Made by a program: the position numbers and the translations under genes. A stretch of DNA of 50,739 nucleotides. It comes from Clostridium sartagoforme AAU1 (GTDB lineage Bacteria > Bacillota > Clostridia > Clostridiales > Clostridiaceae). Location of the stretch: assembly GCF_000401215.1 (NCBI RefSeq), contig NZ_ASRV01000033.1, positions 1-50,739 of the forward strand. The letters run 5' to 3'. Shown piece by piece: positions 36,521 through 45,509 of this stretch. A model generated the notes under the pieces. That model did no database searches. It was not told the DNA's origin and worked only from the letters and a program-made list of their open reading frames with translations. The number at the start of each line of letters is the position of its first letter. Position 1 is the stretch's first letter.

Positions 36521-38074
36521 TTAGTTTAATCCTTCAAAATAATCCTTTATAAGATTCTTTAAACTTTCTGGAAGATTACTATTATTTGCACCTTCTAATG
36601 CACTATTAGTATAATCTCCTATTACTTTATCGTAATTTATTTTATTCCCATCTAAATTGAATCCATTTTCTGTTTCTATAGTTTGAGAATTTCCATCTTG
36701 ATTTTTGTTTCCAGTTAGATTCTCATCGTTACCAACTTCTCGTCCTGGAATATATATTTGCTCTCCTTTTTTATTATCTAAATCATTTTTATTACCTTCA
36801 TTGTTCCCTGTATCCCAGCCTGTTCCTCCTTGGCCATTTCCACTTCCATTACCATTTCCATTTCCTTGACCACCTTGACCTTGGCCTTCTCCTTGCCCTT
36901 CTCCTTCTCCAGAACCTTCCCCTTCTCCAGCTCCTTCTCCACTTTTATCTCCAGGCTTATTTCCACTGCTATTATTTTGTGAATTTTGAATTGCATCCTT
37001 TAGACTTTCTGCATCAAGTTTCCCATCTAAAACTGAATTTGAAGCCTCACTTAGCGCTTCTGCAAGATTTTCATCATCCATGCTATTAGCAGCATTTGCA
37101 AGAGCTTTTGATAAATTATTTAATTCACTACTACTCATATTCCCAAGGGATTTCTTTAACTTTCCTAAGGCCTTTTCTAGAGCTTCCTTATCCTTGGATA
37201 ATATTGCATCAGAAAGTTCCTTTCCCTCTTTCTTTTTCATAAGCTCATTAACTAATTTATTTAAATCTTTCTTTGCACTTTCTTCTTTATCTTTATTAAA
37301 CTCATCTAGTAGGTTTTTCTGAGTTTTTTCTATAACCGCTTTACTTTTATCACTCTTTGCCTCATTCTTTTTATCTTCTAGCTTTTTTTCCATTCTTTCT
37401 AAAGTCTTATTTACATCAAGCTTCTTTTCGCTTTCCTTTAATTCCTTTTTTGCATCTTCTAATATCTTTTTTATAGCTTCTTTTTCTTCTTCAGTTAACT
37501 CTTCTGACTTTTCAACTAATTTCTTTTCTTCTTCAACCTTTTTAATAAAATCTTGTTGATATCTATTAAATTCTCTAATTGAATTAGCTTCCTTTTTTGC
37601 TGAAGTATCTATAAATGAAGTTATAAGACATACTATTATTAATCCTAAAACTATAAGAATTTGTTTTTTATCTATACTTATCTTTAAATTATTTTTTATA
37701 TTAAAACTTTTGATATAAGAAACCGTATCTTTCTTTTGAGCAATTGAAATATTATCTTCTTCATTTATTAATTCCAAAGAAGTTGTAACTCTTTCTTTTA
37801 ATCCTTTTGAATCAACTATTAAAGCAACTTTCTTTTTATCAGGTGATTTTATAAAACCATATATTATTATTGAAATTAATCCTACAGCTAAAACACCAAG
37901 TGAAACTTCTTCAACATATGGAAATGTTATAAATAAAGATATTAACAGTAAACATAAGATTAAGCATAGCAGGTATTTTAAACCTACTATGCTTAAATTT
38001 ATTATAAAGTTCGCTTTAATTCTTTTGGATGCCTTTTTTATAAAGGTTAATATTTCATTATTTAAAGAATTCAT
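36521..38074 (-). CDS. Membrane protein with coiled coil and Gly-rich linker, unknown function
   Basis: A 517-residue protein. Two helices near the N-terminus (YLLCLILCLLLISLFITF, LGVLAVGLISIIIYGFI) and a third (QILIVLGLIIVCLITSFI) anchor it. A long Lys/Glu coiled coil follows, then about 50 residues of almost pure Gly, Glu, Asn and Gln. A conserved-looking C-terminus (NSALEGANNSNLPESLKNLI, DYFEG) ends it. It resembles the DUF4175-type proteins encoded with MoxR/VWA operons, though I am not certain. Its place between the ABC permease and MoxR suggests it links the transporter to the MoxR-VWA module. Confidence 0.75.
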   Translation of the reverse strand: MNSLNNEILTFIKKASKRIKANFIINLSIVGLKYLLCLILCLLLISLFITFPYVEEVSLGVLAVGLISIIIYGFIKSPDKKKVALIVDSKGLKERVTTSLELINEEDNISIAQKKDTVSYIKSFNIKNNLKISIDKKQILIVLGLIIVCLITSFIDTSAKKEANSIREFNRYQQDFIKKVEEEKKLVEKSEELTEEEKEAIKKILEDAKKELKESEKKLDVNKTLERMEKKLEDKKNEAKSDKSKAVIEKTQKNLLDEFNKDKEESAKKDLNKLVNELMKKKEGKELSDAILSKDKEALEKALGKLKKSLGNMSSSELNNLSKALANAANSMDDENLAEALSEASNSVLDGKLDAESLKDAIQNSQNNSSGNKPGDKSGEGAGEGEGSGEGEGQGEGQGQGGQGNGNGNGSGNGQGGTGWDTGNNEGNKNDLDNKKGEQIYIPGREVGNDENLTGNKNQDGNSQTIETENGFNLDGNKINYDKVIGDYTNSALEGANNSNLPESLKNLIKDYFEGLN

Positions 38075-38078
38075 AGCT

Positions 38079-38966
38079 TTACTCCTTTACGCTTTTCTTC
38101 GCCTTAATCTTTACCTTCTTTTTTCTTTTATTTAATGGATTAAGTCTTCTAGCTGCTAAAGCTATAAAACCACAACTTAATACTATTTGAATTGCCACGG
38201 AAATATATTCTGTGTATTTAGCAAGTCCTAGTTGCCCTATAAAATACATAGAATTCCCTCCAAAGCCTACTTGATTATATAGCATCATAAAAAATCCAGT
38301 AGCTGGGCTTAAATATGCAATAGGAGATATAGCTGGAGTTTTCCCACTTGTATAGCCAAGCTTTGTCATATTAACTAAGAAAACTATATATGCTATAACA
38401 ATTGTTCCTGCAAATATAAATAATACTAATGCATAACATAAGGCTGTTGCTGCTTTAGAGGTTTTTAAATAAGTTGAAACAAAAATTCCAATTGCTCCTA
38501 CAAATATAGTATTAATAATAAATGATCCTGTTAAAATTAATATATTGCTTAATCTTATACCGCCAATTAATCCACATATTGAATATAATGGTATCGTACA
38601 TATTATTAATATTATTACTTTTAGTGATGAAGCTGAAAGTTTTCCTAGTACAATTTGAAGAGGACTTAGCCTTGTTGATAGTAATATATCTAATGTTTGT
38701 TTTTCCCTTTCTGAGCATATTGAAGTTGCTGTTAAAGAAGGAACTATAAACATTAATAATATTGCTTGAATTACTGCCATTGCAATGTAAAGAGTAACTG
38801 CACTTTGAGGATTTATTCCTGAAGCATAAACATCACTGCTATAACCATTGTAAAACAACAAAGTTCCTACTGATAAAACCAAAATATATATTAATAGCAT
38901 TAATGAAAATCTATGTGTTCTAACAGATAGCTTACTTTCATTTCTTAAAACTGAATTTAATCTCAT
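38079..38966 (-). CDS. ABC-2 type permease
   Basis: A 295-residue membrane protein with about six helices and an ABC-2 permease pattern (FSLMLLIYILVLSVGTLLFY, TATSICSEREKQTLDILLST, RLSPLQIVLGKLSASSLKV). The EREKQTLD segment is the coupling region of the ABC-2/NatB group. The C-terminus is basic. It pairs with the ATPase gene 13 bases upstream. The export substrate is unknown; in this operon it might be a protein or polymer handled by the VWA proteins. Confidence 0.92.
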   Translation of the reverse strand: MRLNSVLRNESKLSVRTHRFSLMLLIYILVLSVGTLLFYNGYSSDVYASGINPQSAVTLYIAMAVIQAILLMFIVPSLTATSICSEREKQTLDILLSTRLSPLQIVLGKLSASSLKVIILIICTIPLYSICGLIGGIRLSNILILTGSFIINTIFVGAIGIFVSTYLKTSKAATALCYALVLFIFAGTIVIAYIVFLVNMTKLGYTSGKTPAISPIAYLSPATGFFMMLYNQVGFGGNSMYFIGQLGLAKYTEYISVAIQIVLSCGFIALAARRLNPLNKRKKKVKIKAKKSVKE

Positions 38967-38979
38967 ACTACTTCCCCCC

Positions 38980-39903
38980 TTAATTATTTTCCTCAGTTAT
39001 TTGTATAAATACTTCTTCTAAATTACCTGCTGATTTACTATAACTTATAACTGGAATATCTTTAATTACTAATTCTTTTAGTATATCCTTAGCTTCCTTA
39101 TCTCCACCAACTACATTTATAGTAATTTTATTTCCATCAACAGATACTTCGTTAACTTCTGGTCTTTGTTTTAATAAAGCTATGGATTCTTCAACGCTAT
39201 CCATAACAGTTATATTTATTGGCGCTGTACCTGATGCCATAAGCATAACTTCTTCAACAGTACCTTCACAAACTATAACTCCATTTTTAACTATTCCAAT
39301 TCTAGTACAAATTTCCCCAAGTTCAGATAATATGTGGGAAGAAACTATAATAGTCTTTCCCATTTCCTTTAAGTTTTTTAATATTCCCTTCATTTCAAAT
39401 CTTGCTCTTGGGTCCATACCTGAAGCTGGCTCATCTAAAATTAAAAGTTCTGGATTATGAACTAAACATCGTGCTAAACATAATCTTTGTTTCATACCTC
39501 TTGATAACCCATCTACATTTGCATCATATTTATCTTGAAGATTAACAAGTTCTAATAAATCCATAGATAATTTTCTTGCTTCTTCTCCAACTATTCCATA
39601 TATAGAGGCATAAAATTCTAAATATTCAATAGCTTTTAAATTATCATACACACCAAAGAAATCTGGCATATATCCTATTTTATCTTTTAAAGCTTTATTA
39701 TTTTTTATTGCATCTATTCCATCTACATAAACTTCACCGCTATCTGGGGAAAGAAGACCTGATACAATTTTCATAGTAGTACTTTTTCCTGCTCCATTTG
39801 GACCTATAAATCCAAATATTTCACCTTTTTCAATTTCTAAGTTAAGTCCCTTTAATGCTTTAAACTTACCATAGGATTTTTCAAGGTTCTTTATAACTAG
39901 CAT
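38980..39903 (-). CDS. ABC transporter ATP-binding protein
   Basis: A 307-residue ATPase with Walker A GPNGAGKSTTMK, signature GLSRGMKQRL, Walker B ELLILDEPASGMDPRARFE and switch His in IVSSHILSEL. A C-terminal domain of about 85 residues is typical of ABC-2 drug and gliding-type exporters. Its start overlaps the stop of the large surface protein gene upstream by one base, and the permease follows. It powers the permease encoded next to it. Confidence 0.94.
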   Translation of the reverse strand: MLVIKNLEKSYGKFKALKGLNLEIEKGEIFGFIGPNGAGKSTTMKIVSGLLSPDSGEVYVDGIDAIKNNKALKDKIGYMPDFFGVYDNLKAIEYLEFYASIYGIVGEEARKLSMDLLELVNLQDKYDANVDGLSRGMKQRLCLARCLVHNPELLILDEPASGMDPRARFEMKGILKNLKEMGKTIIVSSHILSELGEICTRIGIVKNGVIVCEGTVEEVMLMASGTAPINITVMDSVEESIALLKQRPEVNEVSVDGNKITINVVGGDKEAKDILKELVIKDIPVISYSKSAGNLEEVFIQITEENN

Positions 39904-42305
39904 TATTTTTCCCTCCCCTTAACAGTAATCATTGGAATCATGGATTGCCCCTTCATATCATCTACAACATATTTTACTTTAACTTCATTATTATTTATAT
40001 AGTTACCTAAGTCCTTAATTTTTTCATATCCTTGAGACATTGTAAATTTATCATAGGCTTCTGTTTTATAATTATAGATATATTTTTCAGAATTATCTCC
40101 TCCATTATATCCATATCTATCTACACCTTGTTTTACTGTTAACTCTAAAACTTCAATATTTTTATCTACTGCAAATTTAAATACTACTTCCCCTTGACCA
40201 TAAAGATATCCATTATAATCATCTACATGAACATTAGCGCTGGATGATTCTATAGTAGATCCAAAATATCCATCTGGGAAATTATAAACTCCATCTTTAT
40301 CTTTAAAATCTAACTCAGCATTCTGAACTATTGCTGTTGTATCAAACTTTGAAACTGACTTATTACCAAAATCAACTCCATATTCTACAGGTAGATCAGT
40401 TATTGCAACTAATTTAATATCTTTATTAATAAGTATTTCATCAGAAACTGTTCCAATTATAGCTGAAGTTCTAATTATATTTTTAAACTCTTCGGACTTT
40501 AAATCTTTATCTTTTTTCCATTTAGCATCATAATACTTTTGATTTAATACATCTGAATAAGCTTGTAATCCACTTGAGCCAGTAGTAGATAAGTTACTAA
40601 TTTCTCTTTCTTCTCCTTTAGTTAAAGATCCCATGTCCCAAATATTTCTACCAGCTACTAACAGTAATTTTTTTATGTCACAATCTAAGTTGTTTTTAAC
40701 TTTACCATTTAACTTTCCATCTAATAAGCTAAAAGATGATTCAATTGTTGAAAGAACTTGTTCCTTACCAACTACATCAAAACTCTTCATATCTAATGCA
40801 GCACTATCATTAAATGTAAAGTAAGCATTATTTCCAACATAAGTAGTTTTTACTCTAAGTACATTACTGACTTCCTCTTCTTCTGGGTTACCATAGTAAT
40901 AATTATCTTCAGTAGAATAATTCATTGTTAAATCTTCTGGCTTTTTAACAATTATATTTCCTTTATATTTTGTGCCTATTCCTAAATATCCCTTTGCTGT
41001 TCCTTTTCCATCTTTATCTATTGAAATAATATTATTTTGATTTAACACAACATCTTTTACTCTTGTTGAAGAGCCCATAAAGTATATAACTAAAGTAAAA
41101 ATTATTGATATTAAAGGAACTGCTATCCAAGTAAAATCCCTTTTATTTAATTTCTTTAATACTATATAAAGAATTACTCCAACTATTAATGCATATATTG
41201 CAAGAACAACTATTAAAGACTTAACCCCTACTATTTCATTTATAGGAATATTTCTAGTTAATTCTCTAGACCTATAGTATCCCGGCATATATCCACCATT
41301 CATATTTTTATTAAAAAGCCCACCTGTTGCATCTGCAAGAATTGCACTTAAAAATTTTCCTGCATCTTTTGAAGATATTAATGGCTCTAATCCTAAATCA
41401 ATAGTTGAAACTAAGATTTCACCCTTTCCCCTTTTTACTGAATAAATTAATGGATCCTCATTTGTACCTTGCTTAAGGCTACCACCTTTAATTTCTAAAC
41501 TAGATAATATAAGATTTAAACTATCATCTACTAATTTAATATTTTTTTCTTTAGCTCCATTAGATTTTATATCTAAAAATTCCTTATCTATACTCGAAAT
41601 TGTTTTGCTTTCATTAGCTCCAGATCCAATTATTAAAGTTCCACCTTTATTTATCCAAGAATTTAAAGCTTCATATTGTTCTTTCTTTAAATTTGACATA
41701 TTGTAATTATTTATAATAATTGCATCTAATCCATCTATGTTTAAATTACTTTCTCCTATAATATCTTTATCTAATTGAACTTTTTCAATTACCCCTGTAA
41801 CACCTTGAGTATTATCAAAGGAAATTGACCCTGTGTAAGATAGTGAAGTTGCATCATCTGTTAATACACCCATAAATAAATTAGCTTCACCGACTCTACC
41901 ATTTGATATTAAACTTTTCTTCTCATATAAAACCTTTCCATTTTCAATAAGATTAACTGTGATTTTACTTGAGCCATCTAAAACTTTAATTGGTATAATT
42001 ACTTTAGCTGTTTCTCCCTGTAATGCTGAAACTTCTTTACTATATGCATCATAAGTTGAGCTATATTGAGCAGATGCCCTTATTTCTACTTCTCCATTAA
42101 AATCCTTTTCCAAACTAGTAAATTCCACTATAACAGGTATATACTTTAAAGCTCTATACTTGCCTTCGATACCTGAAGTAATTTTCACTTCATAAGGATC
42201 TGTTTTGCTGTCTTCAGCCTTTGTTAATAAAGTTCCAATAGGTAAAGTTAAAATCATTAACGCTACAATGACAATTACTATACCTTTTCTAAAAAAGTAT
42301 TTCAT
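39903..42305 (-). CDS. Large secreted/membrane protein of the MoxR-VWA operon
   Basis: An 800-residue protein. A signal peptide (MKYFFRKGIVIVIVALMILT, cleavage likely after TKAED or nearby) precedes an Ig-like domain, a GATase1-like fold (LDAIIINNYNMSNLKKEQYE, NSWINKGGTLIIGSGANES) and a region that ends with RELTRNIPINEIVG. Then come two helices (LIVVLAIYALIVGVILYIVL, AVPLISIIFTLVIYFM) and a large C-terminal beta-rich domain outside the membrane. It is the first gene of an eight-gene operon with the ABC exporter, MoxR, DUF58 and VWA genes. The role is not known. Confidence 0.82.
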   Translation of the reverse strand: MKYFFRKGIVIVIVALMILTLPIGTLLTKAEDSKTDPYEVKITSGIEGKYRALKYIPVIVEFTSLEKDFNGEVEIRASAQYSSTYDAYSKEVSALQGETAKVIIPIKVLDGSSKITVNLIENGKVLYEKKSLISNGRVGEANLFMGVLTDDATSLSYTGSISFDNTQGVTGVIEKVQLDKDIIGESNLNIDGLDAIIINNYNMSNLKKEQYEALNSWINKGGTLIIGSGANESKTISSIDKEFLDIKSNGAKEKNIKLVDDSLNLILSSLEIKGGSLKQGTNEDPLIYSVKRGKGEILVSTIDLGLEPLISSKDAGKFLSAILADATGGLFNKNMNGGYMPGYYRSRELTRNIPINEIVGVKSLIVVLAIYALIVGVILYIVLKKLNKRDFTWIAVPLISIIFTLVIYFMGSSTRVKDVVLNQNNIISIDKDGKGTAKGYLGIGTKYKGNIIVKKPEDLTMNYSTEDNYYYGNPEEEEVSNVLRVKTTYVGNNAYFTFNDSAALDMKSFDVVGKEQVLSTIESSFSLLDGKLNGKVKNNLDCDIKKLLLVAGRNIWDMGSLTKGEEREISNLSTTGSSGLQAYSDVLNQKYYDAKWKKDKDLKSEEFKNIIRTSAIIGTVSDEILINKDIKLVAITDLPVEYGVDFGNKSVSKFDTTAIVQNAELDFKDKDGVYNFPDGYFGSTIESSSANVHVDDYNGYLYGQGEVVFKFAVDKNIEVLELTVKQGVDRYGYNGGDNSEKYIYNYKTEAYDKFTMSQGYEKIKDLGNYINNNEVKVKYVVDDMKGQSMIPMITVKGREK

Positions 42306-42326
42306 TACTATCCCCCCGATTTTAAT

Positions 42327-42375
42327 AACAATTAACAGTTAACAGTTAACAATTACATTTAGTAATTAATAGTTA
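42327..42375. repeat. Short tandem AACAGTT-type repeat before the VWA operon
   Basis: Two perfect AACAGTT units (42334-42347) sit among related TTAACAATTA and AATAGTTAATTA units. The stretch 42306-42482 carries no gene that I can support; it must hold the operon promoter, whose -35/-10 I cannot fix with confidence. Confidence 0.45.
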
Positions 42376-42482
42376 ATTATTGTTATTTTGATTAAAATTT
42401 ATCCATACTATAATTGTACCCTATTTAGTATAAATTTCCCTTAACAATTTCTTAAAAATTCCTTATTTTTAACAAATTTAGT

Positions 42483-42518
42483 AAAAAAGCCAGTATTCTT
42501 TATTGAATACTGGCTTTT
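42483..42518 (-). terminator. Terminator after the Uma2-family gene
   Basis: A perfect 12-bp stem (AAGCCAGTATTC with GAATACTGGCTT) with a six-base loop is followed on the minus strand by TTTTAC, about 20 bases past the stop at 42536. Confidence 0.85.
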
Positions 42519-42535
42519 AGCTATTATTTAATCTT

Positions 42536-43105
42536 TTAATAATTAAATACATCTGATAAATTTATTTCTAAATTTTCTAATATATGAACTTTAACTTTAT
42601 CTAATTCACTATATATTTCTGGCCTTCCATACCTCTTATTTTCACTTAAGGTAAAAACACTAAGTAATTTTATGTCTGGTTCTATTATCCAATATTCTTT
42701 TACTCCAAACTTTTCATATATGTTAAACTTATAAAATTTATCATTTCTAGCTGTAGATGGAGACACAATTTCTACTATTAAATCAGGAATTCCTACATAT
42801 CCTGTACTTATTAATTTACTAGAGTCACAAACTATTAATAAATCTGGTTGAAAAACGTTTTTACTTTCTTTTTCATTTTCATCACTAGTTAGAACTAAAT
42901 CAAATGGTGACGAAAAGACACTGCAACTTTTTCCTCTTAAATAGTTTCCAAATTGAATTATTAATTCTCTTGAAATAGCTTGATGCTGCCATGATGGTGC
43001 TGCTTGCATATATGCAATTCCTTCAATAAGCTCCCACCGCTCTTCTTCTGGCCATTTTAAATATTCTTCATAAGTATATCTTTGTTCAGATTTTGGTAAT
43101 AACAT
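42536..43105 (-). CDS. Uma2-family (DUF820) putative endonuclease-fold protein
   Basis: A protein of about 189 residues from MLLPKSEQRYTYEEYLKWPE. The PD-(D/E)XK-like core of the DUF820/Uma2 family is visible: ELIEGIAYMQAAPSWQHQ, the acidic QPDLLIV, the PDLIVEIVSPSTARND motif and KEYWIIEPD. The family is widespread and very abundant in cyanobacteria; its function is unproven and often linked to mobile DNA. I chose this start because GAGGTG lies nine bases before it; the frame is open for 18 codons more. It stands alone and is not obviously linked to the neighbours. Confidence 0.88.
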   Translation of the reverse strand: MLLPKSEQRYTYEEYLKWPEEERWELIEGIAYMQAAPSWQHQAISRELIIQFGNYLRGKSCSVFSSPFDLVLTSDENEKESKNVFQPDLLIVCDSSKLISTGYVGIPDLIVEIVSPSTARNDKFYKFNIYEKFGVKEYWIIEPDIKLLSVFTLSENKRYGRPEIYSELDKVKVHILENLEINLSDVFNY

Positions 43106-43334
43106 TAATGTCTTCACCTCTTTTACTATATAAGATTTATTATTTTTATTATATACCAATATTACTCATTTATATAGGTATTCTTAAAATTTAAAAAATT
43201 CTCATATAGCTTCTGCTTGAAAAAGCCAACTGTAATTGTACATACTTACCCTCTATTTTAAATATATAATTTTATTAAACAAAACCTTTTAACGTATTAT
43301 TAATTTATAACCTTGTAAAACTTTGAATTAAATT

Positions 43335-43832
43335 TTAATAATATATTAGATTTCTTATATAAATATATAAAGATTTGAATAACAATATACCGAATATAAT
43401 TATTGGAATAATAAGAAACTTTTTATGTGTTTTCTTTAAATATACGATACTAAATACTAATCCAATTAATGGAATTACGTATTTTATTATAATTGCAATA
43501 ATAACAAAAACTAAAAATATTAGTGTTAAAATTCCCTCGTCAATATTAGGTTCACTATAAAATACCAATAGTATAGTTGAAATAACTGTAACTAACAACA
43601 ATGATATTAATATAATTAAAAATTTTTTATTAATCTTTTTTAAATAATCTACTTTCGCTTTTCCTATACTATCTATACTAAGATTAGAACTTATGATTTC
43701 ACATTCTTTTCTACAATTACTACAACTATCAATATGGCTTTTCACTAATTCATTTCCTTCATTACTTAATATATTTTCAATATAATTAGGCAACAAATCT
43801 TTAATTATTTCACATGATACTATATGTTTCAT
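43335..43832 (-). CDS. Zinc-finger anti-sigma factor, second of a tandem pair
   Basis: A 165-residue membrane protein. The N-terminal zf-HC2 motif is HIDSCSNCRKECE (His-x3-Cys-x2-Cys), preceded by the conserved CEIIKDLLPNYIENILSNEG. Two to three helices follow (FLIILISLLLVTVISTILLV, ILTLIFLVFVIIAIIIKYVI). Such proteins hold an ECF sigma factor at the membrane. It lies ten bases after a related gene and is the last of the sigma operon. Having two of them suggests combinatorial control or duplication. Confidence 0.85.
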   Translation of the reverse strand: MKHIVSCEIIKDLLPNYIENILSNEGNELVKSHIDSCSNCRKECEIISSNLSIDSIGKAKVDYLKKINKKFLIILISLLLVTVISTILLVFYSEPNIDEGILTLIFLVFVIIAIIIKYVIPLIGLVFSIVYLKKTHKKFLIIPIIIFGILLFKSLYIYIRNLIYY

Positions 43833-43842
43833 CTTACCCCTC

Positions 43843-44361
43843 CTATAAAAAGTTTAATAAATCTATATACTTATAGAGTAACTCAGTTATTAAATATATC
43901 ACTATAATTAATAAAGATATAAAAAATGAATTTGAAATATTATAGCTACTACTTCCATATGAAGCTTTCTTCCATATCCAGCAAAATAATAATGCCATCA
44001 TTGGAATAAAATAAATACCTATATTAAATATTACCATTAAAATAATTTCTTTAGTGGAAATTCTATGCAAACCAAGTCGAATGTTTTCACACATCATTGC
44101 TACACTTATACAAGCTACACTTATCATTATTAATGAAACAAACATTAATATAATTTTTAATTTAAATTTTCTAAATGTATCTATTTCACTATTTTTTTCA
44201 TTAGAATTATTAACATCTAACATTTTATAATATTCTTTTTTACAAGTATCACATTCATTTAAATGTTGTTCAACACAAGCATTAGTTTCCTTACTTGCAA
44301 TTTCATCAATATATATAGGTAATAAATCCTTAATTATGATACAAGATAATTTATTTTCCAT
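43843..44361 (-). CDS. Zinc-finger anti-sigma factor, first of a tandem pair
   Basis: A 172-residue membrane protein. The zf-HC2 motif is HLNECDTCKKEYY, preceded by CIIIKDLLPIYIDEIASKET, very like the next gene (shared IIKDLLP-x-YI). Helices include FKLKIILMFVSLIMISVACI and IGIYFIPMMALLFCWIW. It overlaps the sigma gene by 11 bases, the usual coupling of sigma and anti-sigma. It should bind and inactivate the adjacent sigma factor until an envelope signal arrives. Confidence 0.88.
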   Translation of the reverse strand: MENKLSCIIIKDLLPIYIDEIASKETNACVEQHLNECDTCKKEYYKMLDVNNSNEKNSEIDTFRKFKLKIILMFVSLIMISVACISVAMMCENIRLGLHRISTKEIILMVIFNIGIYFIPMMALLFCWIWKKASYGSSSYNISNSFFISLLIIVIYLITELLYKYIDLLNFL

Positions 44362-44839
44362 ATTCTAACCTCCTAATAAACTTAGATTTACCTCTATAAA
44401 ATGTAACTCTAGCCCAATTTTCTGATTTTTCTAAAATCTCACCAATTTCCTTAAAACTTAAATCTCCTGTTAATCTAAGATACATAACTTCCTTATAAGG
44501 ATTATCTAAAGATTGTATTATCTTATATATTTTTTTCTTATTTTCATTTGATATAACTAATTCTTCTGTAGAATCACTCCTAATTTGGATGTTTTCATCA
44601 TATGAAACATTTATTGTTTTCCCTCTTTTCTCCCATTCTTGAAATAAAAGATGTTTAGCTATTTGACAAAGCCATACCGAAATTTTACACTTTCCATTGT
44701 ATTTATGAATCGATTTAATTGCCCTTAAGAAAGTTTCCTGTGTTAATTCTTCAGATAAACTTGCATCCTTTGTATAACTAAGTAAAAAACCATATACAAT
44801 CTTAGAATTCTCTTTATATATTTCACCAATAGTAAGCAA
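44351..44839 (-). CDS. ECF RNA polymerase sigma factor
   Basis: A 162-residue sigma-70 factor. Region 2 is clear (VYGFLLSYTKDASLSEELTQ, then ETFLRAIKSIHKY), as is region 4 (NPYKEVMYLRLTGDLSFKEI, EILEKSENWARVTFYRGKSK). The start is TTG with AGGAGGTG five bases upstream. It heads a three-gene operon with two anti-sigma genes, and an ECF-like promoter lies directly upstream, so it probably drives its own expression. It is intact, unlike the sigma gene at 21361. Confidence 0.93.
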   Translation of the reverse strand: MLTIGEIYKENSKIVYGFLLSYTKDASLSEELTQETFLRAIKSIHKYNGKCKISVWLCQIAKHLLFQEWEKRGKTINVSYDENIQIRSDSTEELVISNENKKKIYKIIQSLDNPYKEVMYLRLTGDLSFKEIGEILEKSENWARVTFYRGKSKFIRRLEYGK

Positions 44840-44860
44840 TGTTTCACCTCCTGTAATATA

Positions 44861-44887
44861 TATCCGATTTTTTGTGAATTCGTTACA
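44861..44887 (-). promoter_or_regulatory. Candidate ECF-type autoregulatory promoter of the sigma operon
   Basis: On the minus strand TGTAAC (plus 44882-44887) and CGGATA (plus 44861-44866) are 15 bases apart. This is like the TGAAAC-N16-CGTA of extracytoplasmic sigma factors. The predicted start is very near the ribosome binding site, so this is only a candidate. Confidence 0.4.
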
Positions 44888-44895
44888 AAATAAGT

Positions 44896-44945
44896 AAAAA
44901 GTATTTCTATCTAGTGAATTAATTCATAATCAAGAAATACTTTTT
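44896..44945 (-). terminator. Terminator after the peptide precursor gene
   Basis: A perfect 13-bp stem (AAAAAGTATTTCT with AGAAATACTTTTT) with a 24-base loop lies about 30 bases past the precursor stop. It has T-rich flanks in both directions. Confidence 0.7.
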
Positions 44946-44975
44946 AAATTAAGTTTAGTATAATTTATAATTTAA

Positions 44976-45371
44976 TTATATTTTATTCCATATTATATTA
45001 TAAATATCTTCTCTAGATTTTATATCCCCACCATCTGCTATATCTATTGGATTTGCATGACTTCTTAAATAACTTAATACAGGTGCTCCAACAATAGGCC
45101 CAAGAATTGCTAATGTAGCAGGTGAAGCATAATATATTACTGCATGTGCATATATTTCTTTAGCAATTTGATACCTTGTCATAAGTCTAACTTGATAACT
45201 TCTTATTAAAACATCAGCTGTGCTTAAGCAAGTATCCTTATTTAAATACGATGTTGACATTGCTAGACTTGCTCCACCCCCATCAACATACTCCATCTCA
45301 TCCTTGTCAATTTCTACATAGCTATTTGGTAATTGTAAGGCGTATTCTCTTTTTAATACAAAAGCGCTCAT
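44976..45371 (-). CDS. Double-glycine leader peptide (bacteriocin-like or signal precursor)
   Basis: A 131-residue precursor from MSAFVLKREYALQLPNSYVE, with AGGAGAG just before the ATG. The leader ends EMEYVDGG, a classic double-Gly cleavage site for a C39-peptidase ABC transporter. Cleavage would release about 98 residues (starting GASLAMSTSYLNKD), with one Cys, a basic middle (RSYQVRLMTRYQIAKEIYAH) and a hydrophobic Gly/Ala/Pro helix (AVIYYASPATLAILGPIVGA). That is large for a class II bacteriocin, and I recognise no known bacteriocin. The HlyD, SecB-like and C39 genes lie upstream on the same strand. Toxin, pheromone or adhesin are all open. Confidence 0.8.
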   Translation of the reverse strand: MSAFVLKREYALQLPNSYVEIDKDEMEYVDGGGASLAMSTSYLNKDTCLSTADVLIRSYQVRLMTRYQIAKEIYAHAVIYYASPATLAILGPIVGAPVLSYLRSHANPIDIADGGDIKSREDIYNIIWNKI

Positions 45372-45390
45372 TTTCTCTCCTCCATTTTTA

Positions 45391-45407
45391 TACATATATT
45401 TATTTTA
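45391..45407 (-). promoter_or_regulatory. Promoter box shared with the 236-residue protein gene
   Basis: The minus-strand sequence TAAAATAAATATATGTA stands about 20 bases before the precursor start codon. It is identical to 50213-50229 in front of the unknown membrane-anchored protein gene. In both, ATTCTAAAAT occurs just upstream. This suggests common control, perhaps by the LytTR regulator. The element is AT-rich, so chance sharing is possible. Confidence 0.5.
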
Positions 45408-45509
45408 AAAGAATTTTAGAATGTTGTAAATAATTAACAAACAATTAATTAATTCGCGCGCTATGTCTGCTAAAATTTATTTTTCTAATTTTCTTTTAAT
45501 GCAAAGTAA

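Noticed and set aside
36778-36996. Lys/Glu-rich frame inside the Gly-rich membrane protein gene
   Set aside because: Out-of-frame reading of the repetitive linker; not a gene.
42536-43105. Defence-island or transposon role for the Uma2-family gene
   Set aside because: It is a single gene with its own terminator and no transposase, inverted repeats or other defence genes nearby.
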